Origin: Eimeria necatrix
Taxonomy: Eukaryota > Apicomplexa > Conoidasida > Eucoccidiorida > Eimeriidae
DNA: 64,000 bases
Direction of reading: 5' to 3'
Assembly: GCF_000499385.1 (NCBI RefSeq)
Contig: NW_013654699.1
Location: 43,368-107,367 of the forward strand
A model generated the notes under the pieces. It saw only the letters and a list, made by a program, of their open reading frames with translations. It did not search any database and had not been told where the DNA came from. The translations under genes and the position numbers were made by a program. Positions 47,251 through 60,400 of the stretch are shown here, piece by piece (position 1 is the first letter of the stretch; each line of letters opens with the position of its first letter).

Positions 47251-49927
47251 CTTGCTGTTTCTCGATGAGTAACTGGCGAGCAGAATGTGCAAAGGAAGCC
47301 CCAGCAGCACTCACGAAACCCCGTGTGGCAGCAGGTACGACAGAGCGCAGACCTGCGTCCGGAAAAGGCTACTTTGAAATCCGTGTAAAAGCCAGGAGCG
47401 GTTTAAGGAAGGAGATCTGTACGTAGTAGATCGGTATATCGTGAGCAGCTGATAAAAAGAACGCGAAGCGGCTTGAGAGCACGAACAGGTAGGCGCACAG
47501 CTAAAATAAATGCCTATATATCAAGTACGCAGATATAAAACTGTTTTAATTATGGCCAAGGAAAACTCATACACTACGGACAAGGGCTTGCATGCAGCAA
47601 CGACATTCCAATGGCATGCTGGGGCCAACGGTACTGCCAACAAGGGCTCCAACAAACCACAGGGCAAGTAAGCCTTAATTTTGGCTGGGGAAAGCGTATA
47701 TTTGTGCATGATCTGTTGCAGCTACCCCTTTTCATTGACAGTGTATGCTTGATCTTGTGCAGTTGCCGTTTTCTGTAGACAGTGTTATGACGAGGGCCAC
47801 AGTGTGGAGGCAACCACCATGTTGGCGGCTTGGAAACTGAAGCCTGAAGACGCCGCGTTGCGACAACCACCAGAATAAGGACAAGAAGTTGATTACATTC
47901 GTTAACATAGGCGATAGGCGGGTTTCTTACCGTTAAGTCAATGAGAACGAAAATGACAGTGAAGATAAGGGAGCTGTCACTCGAAGTGGTTCCCAGCGTG
48001 CTCTGTACACAGATCTTACAATTTGGAATTGGTCATTCTGCTGCGTGAGGAGTCTAGATTTAGTGTTTTCTAGGGCAGCTAGCCTTAAATATATTGGGCC
48101 GGTCTTGGCGTAGAGCACTGGAGTTGCAACGCAGGGTTTGAGCTGCAACGTAGTCCATTGTGTAGATTAGTCAAGATTTGTAAAGCATTTTAGAGACGGA
48201 TAACCTCTGTAGCAACATAATTTTGTAGCACCAAGTACAGTTTTGTATCGTAAGGGACAACTTGCAAAGGTCCTTTCAGTTCGCCCAGCAGAATTCAGAA
48301 CTTCCGCCTTTCCACGGTGTGGGTTAGTCGAGGGAGTGACCGTGGACCTGACCTTCACAAACCTTGTACAATCTAGTTTTGTCACCAGAAGCATGCTGTA
48401 GTCGTCAATTTGAATTTGTATATTAGAAGCTTAACTTGATTTCCGACGGTATCATGCACGCACGCCGGCACTCCAAAAGCCTATCCACTGATGACTGCAC
48501 TCTGGTCTTCCACGTGCATAAGGAGAGGCTTGGCGAAACGTTTATTATGAATATTATAGAGAAGGGATACGCATTGCACGGCGGCTTGTGCTGTGCTACG
48601 GGAATCTCGGTCCGGATCAAATCCTCCGACGCCAGCAAGCTTGTTGAGGCACTGGCCCGCAGCGCTGGAAACAGAGAGCGCTGCATCTACTCTTACTGCT
48701 CTGTCTTTCTGTACTGATGTGCCACTGCCACAAAGTGATGCACCAGCATGCCCCCGATGTTTTGCTGTGCGGTCCCTTGCAGGCAATTCTCACCCCTCGA
48801 GAACATAACCTATCTGTCAACCTTTAATACAGCTTTTCCCCTTCGCATGCATCCAGTAGGTGTAAGTGGGCCTAAAAAGCCTCAAACCGAAGAAAATTAG
48901 GATTTGCGAGTACTTGAGCTTGCTAATGGTTTGTCTTGATACTGTTTTTTCAGTAATGACCGCCCACAAGCTCTCATGTCTCTGTCCAATGCCCTAGACG
49001 GTCACTGCACTCTGCCGTGTTATGCGTAAAGAGACTAAACTAGGAGACACACCGAGTTCTACTGGCCACTCCAATAATTATTTATCGCTGAGAGAATCCC
49101 CATCTAAAGTCAGTTGATAGCCTCCGTTGAACTAAGGCACATTGCCACGCAGTGCTGGCAATGGCTATGACACGAAGACCATAACAAGAAAAAACGCCCA
49201 TACAAATGAAGTCCCGTCCTGGCCTTACGATCTGTGGCATCTAAAGGCGTGCCCAACGAATGACAACAGAGGCGACAACGCTAACAGTCCTATCGTGCAT
49301 CCAGTCCGGTGCGTACGTCGTGCGTCCGACTTGGTGTACAGCTGTACAGTGCTCTCTGACTGAATCACCGTCATCGGAACTCGAGTTCGAATTGCGAGAA
49401 GCATTTCGCAAGAATGTGGGTATCGGCAAGAAGCTTCGGGAAAAAAATTAGATGCCTCTGAAATTGAGAAGTTAGAAAATGAAGGATCTACAGCACCAGT
49501 TGGGCTGTATTTAAAAGGAATTCGGTCTGTGCCTCTTCGCGGCATACAAATCGGTTGCTAAAATCAAACGACCGTAGGCAGACATACAGAAGCGGGCTCA
49601 GCAGAGCTGGCTTCTACAGAAGCCAGCTCTGCTGCGAGCTGCGTGGATTTCTTCTGTCTGCAATTCGTGAGTGCGCATCACAGTGGCGAATATAAACTTT
49701 CCGGACGTCACTGACCTCTACTTTTAGTTTGCTCAGCACATCACAGAACAAAAATGCCCTCTTCAGAGCAGCAACTAGACTGCTCTTTGGAGAGGGGTGT
49801 TAACAGCGGCAGCAACAGAAGCAATGGCGGTGAACCTCTCCAGGGTTGGGCCCTTCAGTTAAAAAAAAGAGCATCGCGACCGCAGTGGATCTCTGCGAGC
49901 TCCCATAGCATCCCTTGCTGTCTTGCA
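47251..49927. other. Intergenic stretch, 2.7 kb
   Basis: Upstream of the cyclophilin and 3' of the next minus-strand gene. A frame at 48436-48717 (plus) looks weakly protein-like but has no recognisable domain, no splice partner and no clear start context, so it is not called. A near-perfect hairpin lies at 49599-49634. The rest shows nothing. Confidence 0.45.
49599..49634. repeat. 17-bp inverted repeat with 2-base loop
   Basis: CAGCAGAGCTGGCTTCT at 49599-49615 is followed after two bases (AC) by its exact reverse complement at 49618-49634. The 36-base palindrome stands alone in an otherwise unstructured intergenic stretch, about 300 bases beyond the stop of the next minus-strand gene. The loop is too short for a relaxed RNA hairpin but possible for cruciform DNA or a foldback scar. 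Confidence 0.9.
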
Positions 49928-52900
49928 TTAATACAAATCGTCTAGGAAAGAAAGGAAGGACTCATCAGGTCGTAAACTGTCAGCCCCAAAGAACGTAAAT
50001 ATGTCGCCATCGCCCTCTTCTTCTGCGATCTGCTGCTGCTGTCGCTCCAACTGCCGCTGCTGCTGTTCTTGCCGTTGCTCCTGTCCCTCGCGTTGCTGCC
50101 AAAGCTCGTAGTCATGCTGTATTCGGCGGCGTTCATGGGCTTCTGCTTCTGCAGCAGCAGCCGCAGCTGCTGCTGCTGCTTCTTCTGCTGCTCGGGCTTC
50201 CGCAGCATTTAGAGAGGTTCGCACGTACAGGACGGAGTGGATAGATACGCGGGGAGTGGTGTCATGCCGCTGATGCTTCCTTCGCTGGCGGTCATCGTCG
50301 AGAGCTCTTAATAATGAATGGAAGATAGAAGCAACTGCATCCCCTGAGGCAACGCAAACGAGCACATGCAGTTAATACAAAAAGATGACCAAGAACAGCG
50401 ACTGCGACAGCTTTTCCCGTGGCATTCTGCCGGTGTACAGCAGCGCTACCATTGTAGCCAGGTTTGGAGCAGCAACACGTATTGCTGATGGCCCTCAAGT
50501 CGTGCTCTTGCTGTAGCTGTACCAACAGTGCACGGGCAGGCCAACAGCACCAGAGATGGCAAATGCAGAAGAATCAGTATGAATGGCAGCAGCTATGGCT
50601 TACCTAAACCGCGGCTTCTTGACGCACTTTCCGTATAAACGTCTGCCGGCAAAGTGTGGGTCCGCAGCACTCCATCAACATCGTCTCCGTCTGATTCTGA
50701 GAGCTCATCGCTATCTGCAGCGGCAGCAGCCGAAATAAAGGCTTCTGCTTCAGCAGCCTCTGACGAACCGTCGTCCCCTCGACAGCGGCAGCAAGCACAA
50801 GCCGCTGCACCGCTGTCTGCTGCTGCAGCAGCGGGACCTGTAGTAGCCGTTGCCGCGAAGGAAGAACAGGACGCCGCGGAACGGTTCAGCGGGCCGTCCT
50901 GCTGCTTCAGCAGCAGCTGAACCCTGTTCTCCTCCAACCCCTCTCTTCGTTTGCACGTTTCAATAAAAGCCTCAATTGCGTTTCTGCTGCTGCTGTTGAT
51001 GCTGGTGCTGCACGCCTCGTGTTGCTTGGGGTGAGTTTCCTGTCCAACTGCTCGGATTGTCGCGGCTGTGAGACGTAGCCCGTTGTTGTCGTCATTGCTA
51101 TTACTGCTGTTGCTTGAGACCATGTTGCCGCCTCGTTTATACCTGAAGCTGTGTAGCGAGAAGCCGTGCTGTTGCAAGAATGCCGTGAGGGAGTGCAGCG
51201 CAGCGTAGGGGTTATCGTTCACTATACAGCTGCCATCACATAATACCTCTATGCGGTTGAGTGTAGGCGAGAAGTCATTAATGATCATTTGAAGATTAAA
51301 AAGCACGAGGCCCTGCAGGTGGTACGCCTCCATGGCCTCCGGGCTCGCTCCGTCCAGCTCTATTGCGTCTCCCTCTGATACAGTAAATGCAGCAGCTGAC
51401 GGTGCTTCAAGTGCCATGCGCCTAGAGACGCCAAGATCCCGATTCTGCGCCTCATCTTCTGTGTCTTCTCCCTGCTGTTGCTGTTCCTCACGAAGCTGGT
51501 TTTGGTGGAGCTCTGCGTTGAGCAAGACGAATCCTACAATCCTGAGAAGCCTAATGGGAGGCCTCAGCCAGTGGGGCAGATCAGCTAGATAAGAGTAAGT
51601 GGCAAGGAAAAGTAGGTCGTGGGCAAGAAGCCGAAAGGGGACCTCGAGGCCCTGGAATTTTGGGTATAGAACAGAGTCCTCGCACGCGCCTTGCAGCAGC
51701 TGCTGATCGTACAAAGGGAGCGCAAAACGCGGCAGTCGCCTCAGTAACTGTATCGCCGACGGCAGCAGCGGGTGCTGCTGCAGTCCGCTAGGCTTCCTAT
51801 AATCCAAAAACAAATCCCACGTTGGGATCGCTTCGGAAGCCGCTCCCAGCTCCAGTAAGGCCCTCGCCTGCAGATGGGGGTCTTGCCGGAAAGAAGTTGC
51901 CATACTTGCTGCTGTTGCTGCTCGAAGCTGTTCCTGTTGATGTAAAGGGAGTCCCATGTGCACTGAAGCTAGCTGCTGCACTACAAATGAAGCAGACCCG
52001 CGAGACTCTCCGCCCCTCTGCGGACTGCTGCTGCTGCTGTTGCTGTTTGCGTGTCCCCAAGTAGCAGAAATGCCTGCGGAGAGCAACTGCGCCTCGAGAC
52101 CGCCTTGCGGGGAGACTTCATTGATATTATCAGCTGCCATCCGGCTGTTCTCGTTGCCTTGCCTGCTGGCGCGGCAGCAACAGGAGCCGCAGAGGCAACG
52201 ACAGCCCTGCACCGTTTCAATTCTTCGGTTATTCTTTCTGCCGCTGTCGTTGCTGTAGCTACTGCTACTGACGGCATTCATGCTCGTGCTGCTGTAACCG
52301 TCATGAACTGTGTCGTTCTGAGTTGTCACAGGGCGGCGGGGCCTCTGTAGAGGCAGAGACTGTCTCCAGCAACAACTGCAGCAGCAGCACCATCGGCCGC
52401 TAGCCATGCATTGGCTGCGAGTGAAAGTCTGTTGTATGTCATCGAAAGCCACAAGCTGCAGCAAAGGCTGCTCGGATGCTTCTGCTTTGAAAGCTGCAGC
52501 TGTTGTTGCGTCTGCCGAAGCAGTAAATGTACCTCGGCAGCGAGAAGGCAAAGCAGGTTTGTACTTCCTGCGCGTGCTGCTACCGTGATACCTCCTGTTG
52601 CTCCAGCTGCTACTGCTACTTCTTCTGCTTCCGCTGCCACTGCTTCCGGTGTTATTCGGGGAACTCCTCGTACCTCGTTTCCCTGTACCGATTTGCAGGA
52701 GCTGCTGCTCGTGCTCCTGGTGCTGATCGTGCTGCTCCTCCTCCTCTTGCTGCTCCTTGAAACGCCGCCCAGCAGGGGGATCTCCAAAATATTCACTTTC
52801 GCTGCTGTATCTGCTGTTGCTGTAAGCACTGACCTCGCTACTGCTCCTGCTTCTGCGGCGACGGCGGCAGCTGAGGCTCGGACTCAAAGCAGTCCTATTT

Positions 52901-53187
52901 GCCGGCTCCTCCATGCTGCTGCTGGAAGAAGATGGCACGACCTCCTCCTCGCTGCTAAGGCTGCTGGCGATGCCCTTACTGCTGCTTTTGCTACTTCGGC
53001 TGTTGCTGGTGCTGCTGCCATCGCTGCTGCTACTCCTGCTGCTGGCGCTGCCGCCACTGCTGCCGCCATTGCTCCTCCTGTTGCCGTTACTGACAGGGCT
53101 TTGGCTGCTGCGCGTTGTATTGCTGTTGTCTTCACTTGTGCTGCTTGGCTGTAGCCCCTCGTCCAAGCTGCTGCTGCTAGGCTCCAT
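49928..53187 (-). CDS. Unrecognised Ser/Gln/Ala-rich protein with a conserved-looking core
   Basis: Main exon 53187-50604 gives about 861 residues from Met 53187. The first 300 are Ser-rich with Arg and Glu. The middle holds an ordered, low-repeat core: ALLELGAASEAIPTWDLFLD, LQLLRRLPRFALPLYD-like helices, VPFRLLAHDLLFLATYSYLA, PPIRLLRIVGFVLLNAELH, LVLFNLQMIINDFSPTLNRI and a Gly/Cys turn (EVLCDGSCIVNDNPYAAL). The C-terminal part is Ala, Ser and Asp-rich. A downstream block at 49928-50350 carries a long charged helix (Ala-rich, then RRRIQHDYELWQQREGQEQR) and ends FLSFLDDLY. It is probably the last exon, joined through a small exon starting at 50516, but I could not make all three agree in phase. 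No domain is recognised. The core suggests an all-helical fold and is the part worth searching. Confidence 0.6.
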
Positions 53188-54487
53188 GATGATGCCTTGG
53201 GAAGAAGCGTTGGTCTTGCAGGAACGTTAGCTGTTTGTTCTGCTTTAAAGGCAGTAACGACTTTCTGATGACGTTGCTGTCTCCCCTGCTGCCGTTGTAG
53301 CTGCTGATACGCCTCAGTTGTTCCTGTGTGTTCCTGTGAGCCCTGCTTGTCGCCGCGGCAACAGCAACGACTGTCGCAGCATCAGCAGAAGTAGCTGCTG
53401 CATCTGCGGTGGGTCACTGCAAGTTATTTCCAGCGCTCAGTGGCGCTTCCAGATTGCGCTTTTATGGTGATGAGATCGGTCCGAGGTTGCTGCGTAATGG
53501 TCTCGATGCGAGACAACAGCTGCCGCTCCAGCCTTCGCCACTGCTGTACACGCTGGGCAGGCCAGGGAAAGCAGAAGGGCAAGCATTCGGCTGCTGTGAG
53601 TTTGTAACATTGACTGCCTACTTCAAACTACAAAGCCAATGTTGCGCTCGATGCTTACAACGCTACGGCAGCTAGCCGTCCAGAACTGCCGTAACTTGTG
53701 TTGGCGCTGTTGCTGCTAAAAGACCGTACAGTGGGGGAGAGAAACCGTACTTCCTCTAAAAATAATCGGAAGTGTTGCGGCCACTTTTTCCAAAAAGTTG
53801 TTCCACGCATCTCCAGAGCTAGACTGAATACCGTGGGAGAAAGGGTAGCAGCAGCACAATGGCAGCAGTAGCAGCTGCTGCTACCATACTGCTCTGCTAA
53901 CACCGACCCCACTCGATCCGCACTGCTGGGACAGCTTTGACTCTAAAATTTGCCACCATGGCACATTTTAGTCACTTTGTTTATGTTTAATGGCTTTTGT
54001 AGAGTGCCGAACTCACTTATTTGCTGGACAGAATCCCTTAATCATCTGAGACACCACTGCAACAGCGTCTGGAGCAGCTGCGGCTACTGCTTCAAGTGAT
54101 ACGTGCGACCTAGAGGCTCGTTCGTGGCCTTTATTGGCATTTATTCTTGTCTCCTTCTGCCATTCATTTACTTTTACCCCCACAGATCCGTGACTTCTGC
54201 CTCGCGCCAAGGAAGCCGTCTACAGCGACACTGGGCGTAGCAGCAACTGCAACAGCGGCCACAGCAACAGCAGAACTAGGAGAAACTATTCACCAGTAGC
54301 TACACGATCGTCTTGCTAAGCAGCAGCTGCTGCGTGCAACTACAAACGCAGCTGAAGCTGCGGTTGTCGCAACCACCGCCGGCCCTGCTGCCGCCGACCT
54401 TGCCACTAATATATTTTTTGCGCTGCTGCCGTTGCAGCCTCCACGGCTTCTGTTGGTGTTTCTGCCTGTTCTCCGAAGGGCCATGCA
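53188..54487. promoter_or_regulatory. Divergent region upstream of ALIX-like gene
   Basis: About 1.3 kb between two head-to-head genes. Both CAG and CTG triplets occur in it. The 5' untranslated regions, promoters and possibly an unseen first exon of the ALIX-like gene should lie here. Confidence 0.4.
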
Positions 54488-57400
54488 ATGCGGCGCCTTC
54501 CTTCTCACGTGCCTCTGCCGGGGCAACTCATAGGCCCTCTAGAGGCATATTGCAGGTGAGCCACTGCTATGGCTTCTGCAGCTAGTTGTTTCTTCCCGTT
54601 CCTAAGTGGGTTGTGTGATTGCACTGGGCTTGTCAAAAAATCTAAAGGTGCATTGTTGGTTTTTTCTAGGGCGATTTTGTTGACTCGTCAGAGCTCCTAG
54701 AAGGCCCGGAAAGTCCGTCTGGGTCTCCTCACGTCCTCCAATTCGCTCCACTGCCTTTGTGCTTGCAGCCCAGGTTCAAATCGTAGGAAAAGGTAAAGAA
54801 TTAATTGATGCAACTGCGCGAGTTGCTGCTGCTTTTGATTTGCGCACAGTGAGCAGTTTGGCTGGCTGCAATGTTCTGAAATTGCTCACGTCTTCGCGGA
54901 GTTGCAGCGGTTGAGGGATGCTGTTGTTGCTGCTCTCACCCGTAAGCAGTAGCAGCAGCACCAGAAGCAGCTGCCGCTGGTGCAGCGGCGACGAAGGCAG
55001 CATTCACAGAGCAGCTCAGTGGCCTTTCTGTCCACAGCATTTTAATGCCTAAGGGCAGACGTACAGGCAACTGTGCCGGTGTGACTGCTTGTGATTGTCT
55101 TCGGGCCTCGTTATCCTACCAGTTCTACTTCTGTTGCTGCTGGTGCTCATCCTTCTGATTTTCCTTCAGCGCGAAGTGCGTCTGAGGAGGCGTCAGCACG
55201 CTTAACTGAATATGGAAGCCTTCTCCGTGCTGTCTCCTCTCGTCTTTCTGGGAAGCCCCTACGGGCACCCCCCAGCTCTGCCCTGAGGCTCCAGCTGCCA
55301 TGGTTGTGTACTCTTTTCTGTCCCAGCGGCAGCAATAGCAGCAGTAGCGGCGGCAGTTTGTGGGGAGGGAAAGGTACAGTTGCGTCGGCTGTCCGGACGC
55401 TGTGTACACTTGAAGAGGAGCTATGCTGCTGCGTTTTTGCCCTAGCGGCCCTACAACACAACCGAGCCGTTTTACTGCAAAGGGCAGAGGGCTCTCATCA
55501 TAAGGAGGCTGTTTCACTGTTCTCTCGAGTGCGCTGAAAGTTGGTGTCGCTGCACCCCCGACTGTCATTACTTTGCATTCTGACTTGCTCGCGACATCGC
55601 TTTCCTTGTCATTTCCTTGTCTGTGGCCTCTTATTTAGCTTCTTATCTCATGCCCCTATTTGAGTACCACTTTTTTAGATTACGGGGGGTATTCCGTCAC
55701 CGTAGCTAGCGGTGTGACGTGACCCACATGAGTAGGGTTTCTTCAGCCTTCGTGTCCTTCGTGAATCATTCGCCCGTCTAAAGTTGGTGAAACCCCTTCG
55801 ATTAGTTTTGTGATATATGTACCACTTGCTCTTTTCTTTCGTGCTTGTGCCTGTGAGATGCATCAGGCTGCCTAGGTCAAAGCTTCTGTGCTTAGTCAGG
55901 TATCTGTCGAAGTCTTATTTTTGTCTGTGCTTCAGGCTGCGTCACTCTTTACGATGGCTGAATCTCTGGCCATTTCTGTGAAGACAGTCTCTACAGATGC
56001 GAGAGCGTTCGCTGCATTTTCTCTTGCACATGTCCGTGCAGACACCTCGGCTACTACCCAGATACACCGGTAGTTGCTCCAGCAGCAGCTGCTGCTATCC
56101 ATTGGCAGCCACAGCATTAGCAACAGTAGCAGGAATAAATAACTTCTCTACTGTTCGGGGTGCTAAGATTTTACTGCAGTGCGGCTCGCTATCCGTTGTC
56201 ACAAGTGCTGCGATCTAGTATTAGTAGATAGTGCTGCTGCGTGATTGTGCTGCCAGGCTCAGTCGGTTTGTTATGAAGTCGCCTCAAGAGAATCTATGAG
56301 TCTTTCCTTTCGCTCCAAGTTGGCTGCCCACGCCTCGTCTCTCTTTGCTGCTGCTGCGGCGGGGTTGCAGGAGGCCCAACAGAGGGTATCGGCGGAGGCC
56401 TCTTTCATGCCGTGTTAGTGCTAGGCATTGCAGGTGTAGCATCCGCAGTTGCTACTGCTCTATTTCCTAAGGCTTTACTGACCGCGACTGCTGGGTAGAA
56501 ACTCACGAAGCTGGTGCGGTTGTGGTTGCTTATTACGGTGCTACTGATGCTGCTTTTGGCGCTGCTGCAGCACTGCAGCGGAGTAGCAAGGCAACGGAGG
56601 CTGCGGCGTTGGAGGGCTGGTGCAAGTAAGCCGTAGATCTGTGTGTATTTCTGCAAGCTCCTAGCTCCAGCTGCACTTGAGCGGCAGGACACGCCTGTGC
56701 ACGTTGATATGTCGTACAAAGAAATCACTTGTTCGTGCTGCTGATACTGGTGCAGGTCACAGGAGCTGTGCTACGCCGCGGTCGCGCATTTGCAGCTTGC
56801 GCTTCAGCAAAAAGAAACAGCAGAGGCTGAAGGTAATATCTGCCTCAAGTTTCTGTCCTTGCCTCTGTGCGGCTTTTACTACATCGAACCGTCAGTACAT
56901 GTTCACTTGTTGTTTCTGCTGCAGGAGAAGGCTTCGGCTTGCTTGTCGCTCGCGCTACGCTGGCAGAGGAGTGCTTATCAAGGGCGGAAGCTGCAGCGGC
57001 TGCTGCCCTAGCTAGGACTCCTGAGGCTCCCAGGCTACAGACAGCAAAGCTTCGTGCCGCTGTTGATGCGCTGTTAAAGATGGCTAAGAGGGACAACCAA
57101 CTCGTGTGCACTGCTTCCGTTGCTTTTGGCTTCCATAGCTCAGCAACTAGGACTGCACCTGCTCGACACCAGTTCTGTCTGCAGCGGCAGCAGTGGCGGC
57201 AATCAGCCCGTGACTTCTCACAGAGAATACAAGACAAACATTGCTGCTGCTATTGCTGTTGCTACTATTGCCGCTATTATTCAGGTGTACATGGAGCCTG
57301 TCCCAAAAATGTCCGCTCTTCCACCACTGGAGGAAAGTTCCGGTCTACGGGGTACAACCCAGGTCTCGCTGCAGGTGGGGCTCTTCAACACCACCAACAG

Positions 57401-60400
57401 CAGCAAACAGCACCTTGATATTTTTACTGGTTTCTCTCCGTAGCCATATACGATCGCTCAAGAGCATATATGCGTTTAGGCCTTTTCTCTCCGTTTTCTT
57501 GAGTCCATACATGGTACATATGAAGATTTCGTTTCTTTTCCGGTTGTTACAGCTGAATACATGTAGCGCTTTGGTGCCCAGTGAATTATTTTCCGAGTTG
57601 GTTGCCTTTCTTTTGGCTTCCATTGCTCCATTGCCTAGGATAAGTTGAACGCTTCCCTCTTTGCTTGTTAACTCTGATTAAATGAATCATAGCCCAAGTG
57701 TTCGATGCCCGCACCCAGATAGGACCACATTGAACGTAGTCATGCGTATGAAATTATGGCCATGCCAAGCGAAAAATACACGCTTTTTGTGTACGTAAGT
57801 TATTTATATGTGTTCTACACACATGCAAAATATATAGACGCGAATGCACTGGCTTCGTGTACTGCTGCGTGTTTCTTGGCGGTTCTGTGCCTTCGTCGCT
57901 GTACTGTGCAGGATGTGTTGCCCCCTAATCGCCGGGCTGAACTGCAGCTCAGCGCGCTGCTCCCTGCTGGGGTTCGGGCGCTAGCTGACGAGTACCAGGC
58001 GCTGTAAGTAAATTCTGATGCATGCTGCTTCTTTTCGTGTGGCTGGTGCGGTGATTCTCATGCCATCGCAGGGCCGCGGCTCCCCTAGCTTTCAGCTTCA
58101 CCCTGCTTTATATGCAGAAGTTCTAGTTTTTTCCAATGTCGGTGTCACGTTGCTTTGGGGAAAGAGCACAAACAGCGTGAACGGCAGTGTCAAGGCTGTG
58201 CAGGTTCCAGGGTTTGACAGCTCAAGTAAATGAAGAAGCCAACGGCCTCCTCTCCCGAGTTGCTACTTTTCTACAGAAGGAGCAACTGCCTAGTGCGCTG
58301 CGCAGCAGGCTTGCTGCTGCGCAGGAGGTCCCACAGCGGCAGCAGCGCGGGCAACAACAATGGAGCGATGAACAGGGGCAAGTTCCCCCACTGCAGAGCA
58401 ACAAAGGCATCAGTCCTGATCTCCACTTTGAATTCTCCAGTACATGCAGCCAGGAACTGCTGGTAATCCGTTTTGCTGTTTCGCTGCTGCTGTGTGGAAC
58501 ATCTAAATTCATCCAAGATAATGGAGAAGATAATGATGTTGCTGTACTTGCTACTGCAGTGTGTACGTGCCAAGCAAGGGTGGGAGACCCTGATTACCTG
58601 CATCACTGTGTACTGCTTTTGCTTTGTTGCAGTCCGTTCAGTCATTGGGAGGCGCGCAGAGGCTGAGGCAGCAGCAGCAAATGCTTGAGCAGCTGTCTGC
58701 AGGTGCTGGCATACATTTGGCCACAGTGCAGCACCAGCTGCAGAGCCAACTACAGTTACTGGTGCAGCAACGCCAGCAGCAGCACACCAGTTCCACTCAG
58801 GACGAGTTTCGAGTCCAAGAGCAGCAATTTCTTACCCTTGAATGTAAAACCAAAGAACTGATGGAGTGCGCATGTCTTTACGCCACAAAGTTACAGGTGA
58901 GCAGCAACTGCTGCACCTGCTGCTGCCACTAGCCCTGCCGCTGTCATTAGCCCTGCAGCTCTGGCTGATGACTTTGCTTTTTCTGCTACTCCATCTACGA
59001 CAGCGCTTCCTTTAAGATTCGAGAAGGCCCACCTGTAACACTTGCATTTCGCTGCAGCGCAGCTGCAGCTTCATGTTTGGTGTGTGTGTGTCACTGCCAT
59101 TGCTGCCTGCAGCAAGCGCAAAAGGCCAACGAAATGATTGGCACGCGAATGTATGAGGCCCTTGGCATTTTGAAATTGCTTCCGTGTATGGCCGCACTCC
59201 AAAGTGACAGAACCTCTGGGACTACTGTAGGACTGGATAAAGCTTTTGCTCAAGCTCCTACGTTGGAGCAGCTGCTGTGTGCAACAAAGAAAGATGCAGA
59301 GCAGCTCGTGCAGAAGCTGCTACTGCGCCTGCATACCTCTGTGGTAGACGGCACGCAACATCATCCATTGTTACAGCAGCGCCTCGATGCTGCGCATGCT
59401 GCCCTTGTTGAATTAGAGTCTCGCATTTACAGCCTGCAAGAGGACCAGAACAAGCTGTGCCAGGTAGTTCAGTAGCCAGAGCTCCTCATGGCATCTAGGT
59501 TGTGGCTATAGCTTTTGCAGCTGCTGTCATTGTGGCTGCTGTCGGTGCGCTTTTGGAGTAGCACTGGTTGCTACTGGCCCATTCACGTATAAGCGTGTAG
59601 CCAGTATTGCTGTTACTGCTGCAGTCTGAGCATTTGCTCCCGGAGCACGTATTGCAGCAGCTGCGACAGGCAGCAGCAACGAGCCCTGACCCGGCAGCAA
59701 GTGTATGCACAGCGGCAGCATCTGCAGCTCTTCGAGAGGCCGCGAGAAGCACCAAAAAGAGGATACAGTGCGTACGATCATGCAGTCCTGCTGCTAGTGC
59801 TTATTGGCGCATGGCGTTTTTTCAGTGCTGCGAATGTTAGGTTGATGTCGCTGCTGCGCTTAGGGAAGTGGCTCTACAACTTGAGGCGGCGCAGCAGCGA
59901 TGGTCTGAACTGCTTGCTGCGGAGTCTGAGGAAGCTGAGTTACAGAAGCAGAAACAACAGAAGCTTGCGTCAGAGATGCAGCAAGCCGTTCAGCAGCAAG
60001 CATCGCATCTTAGAAAGGCATTTAGTGAACAACAGCAGGGGATTGCTTTCTACTCCCAGCTGCAGGGCTTCTTGCAGCAGCTGCAGCAGCACCAGCAGCA
60101 GCTTCTCAAGGATATGAATGCGTGCATACGTTCAGTCCACCAGCAGCAAAAGGAGCAGCAAGAAAAACTGCGGGCACTGCCCAAGGAACTGCAGCAGGAA
60201 CAGAATGACCAGATTACTCCTTTACAAGCCCCGCAGTGGCCCAACGCGGGCACCCTAAGCACCAGAAGCGGTCGCAGCAGCATAGGCAGCAGTGACAGGA
60301 GCGGCAGCAGCACCCCGGCGCCCGCGAACTGGCGACGCTACAGCTGTGGTCCCCATGTGCTCCCTGGAAGCAACCCGAGGCGACTAAGCAGCTCAGATAA

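Noticed and set aside
48436..48717. 94-residue plus-strand frame with protein-like composition
   Set aside because: No domain, no splice partners, and the overlapping opposite-strand frames are equally long. It remains only a weak candidate.
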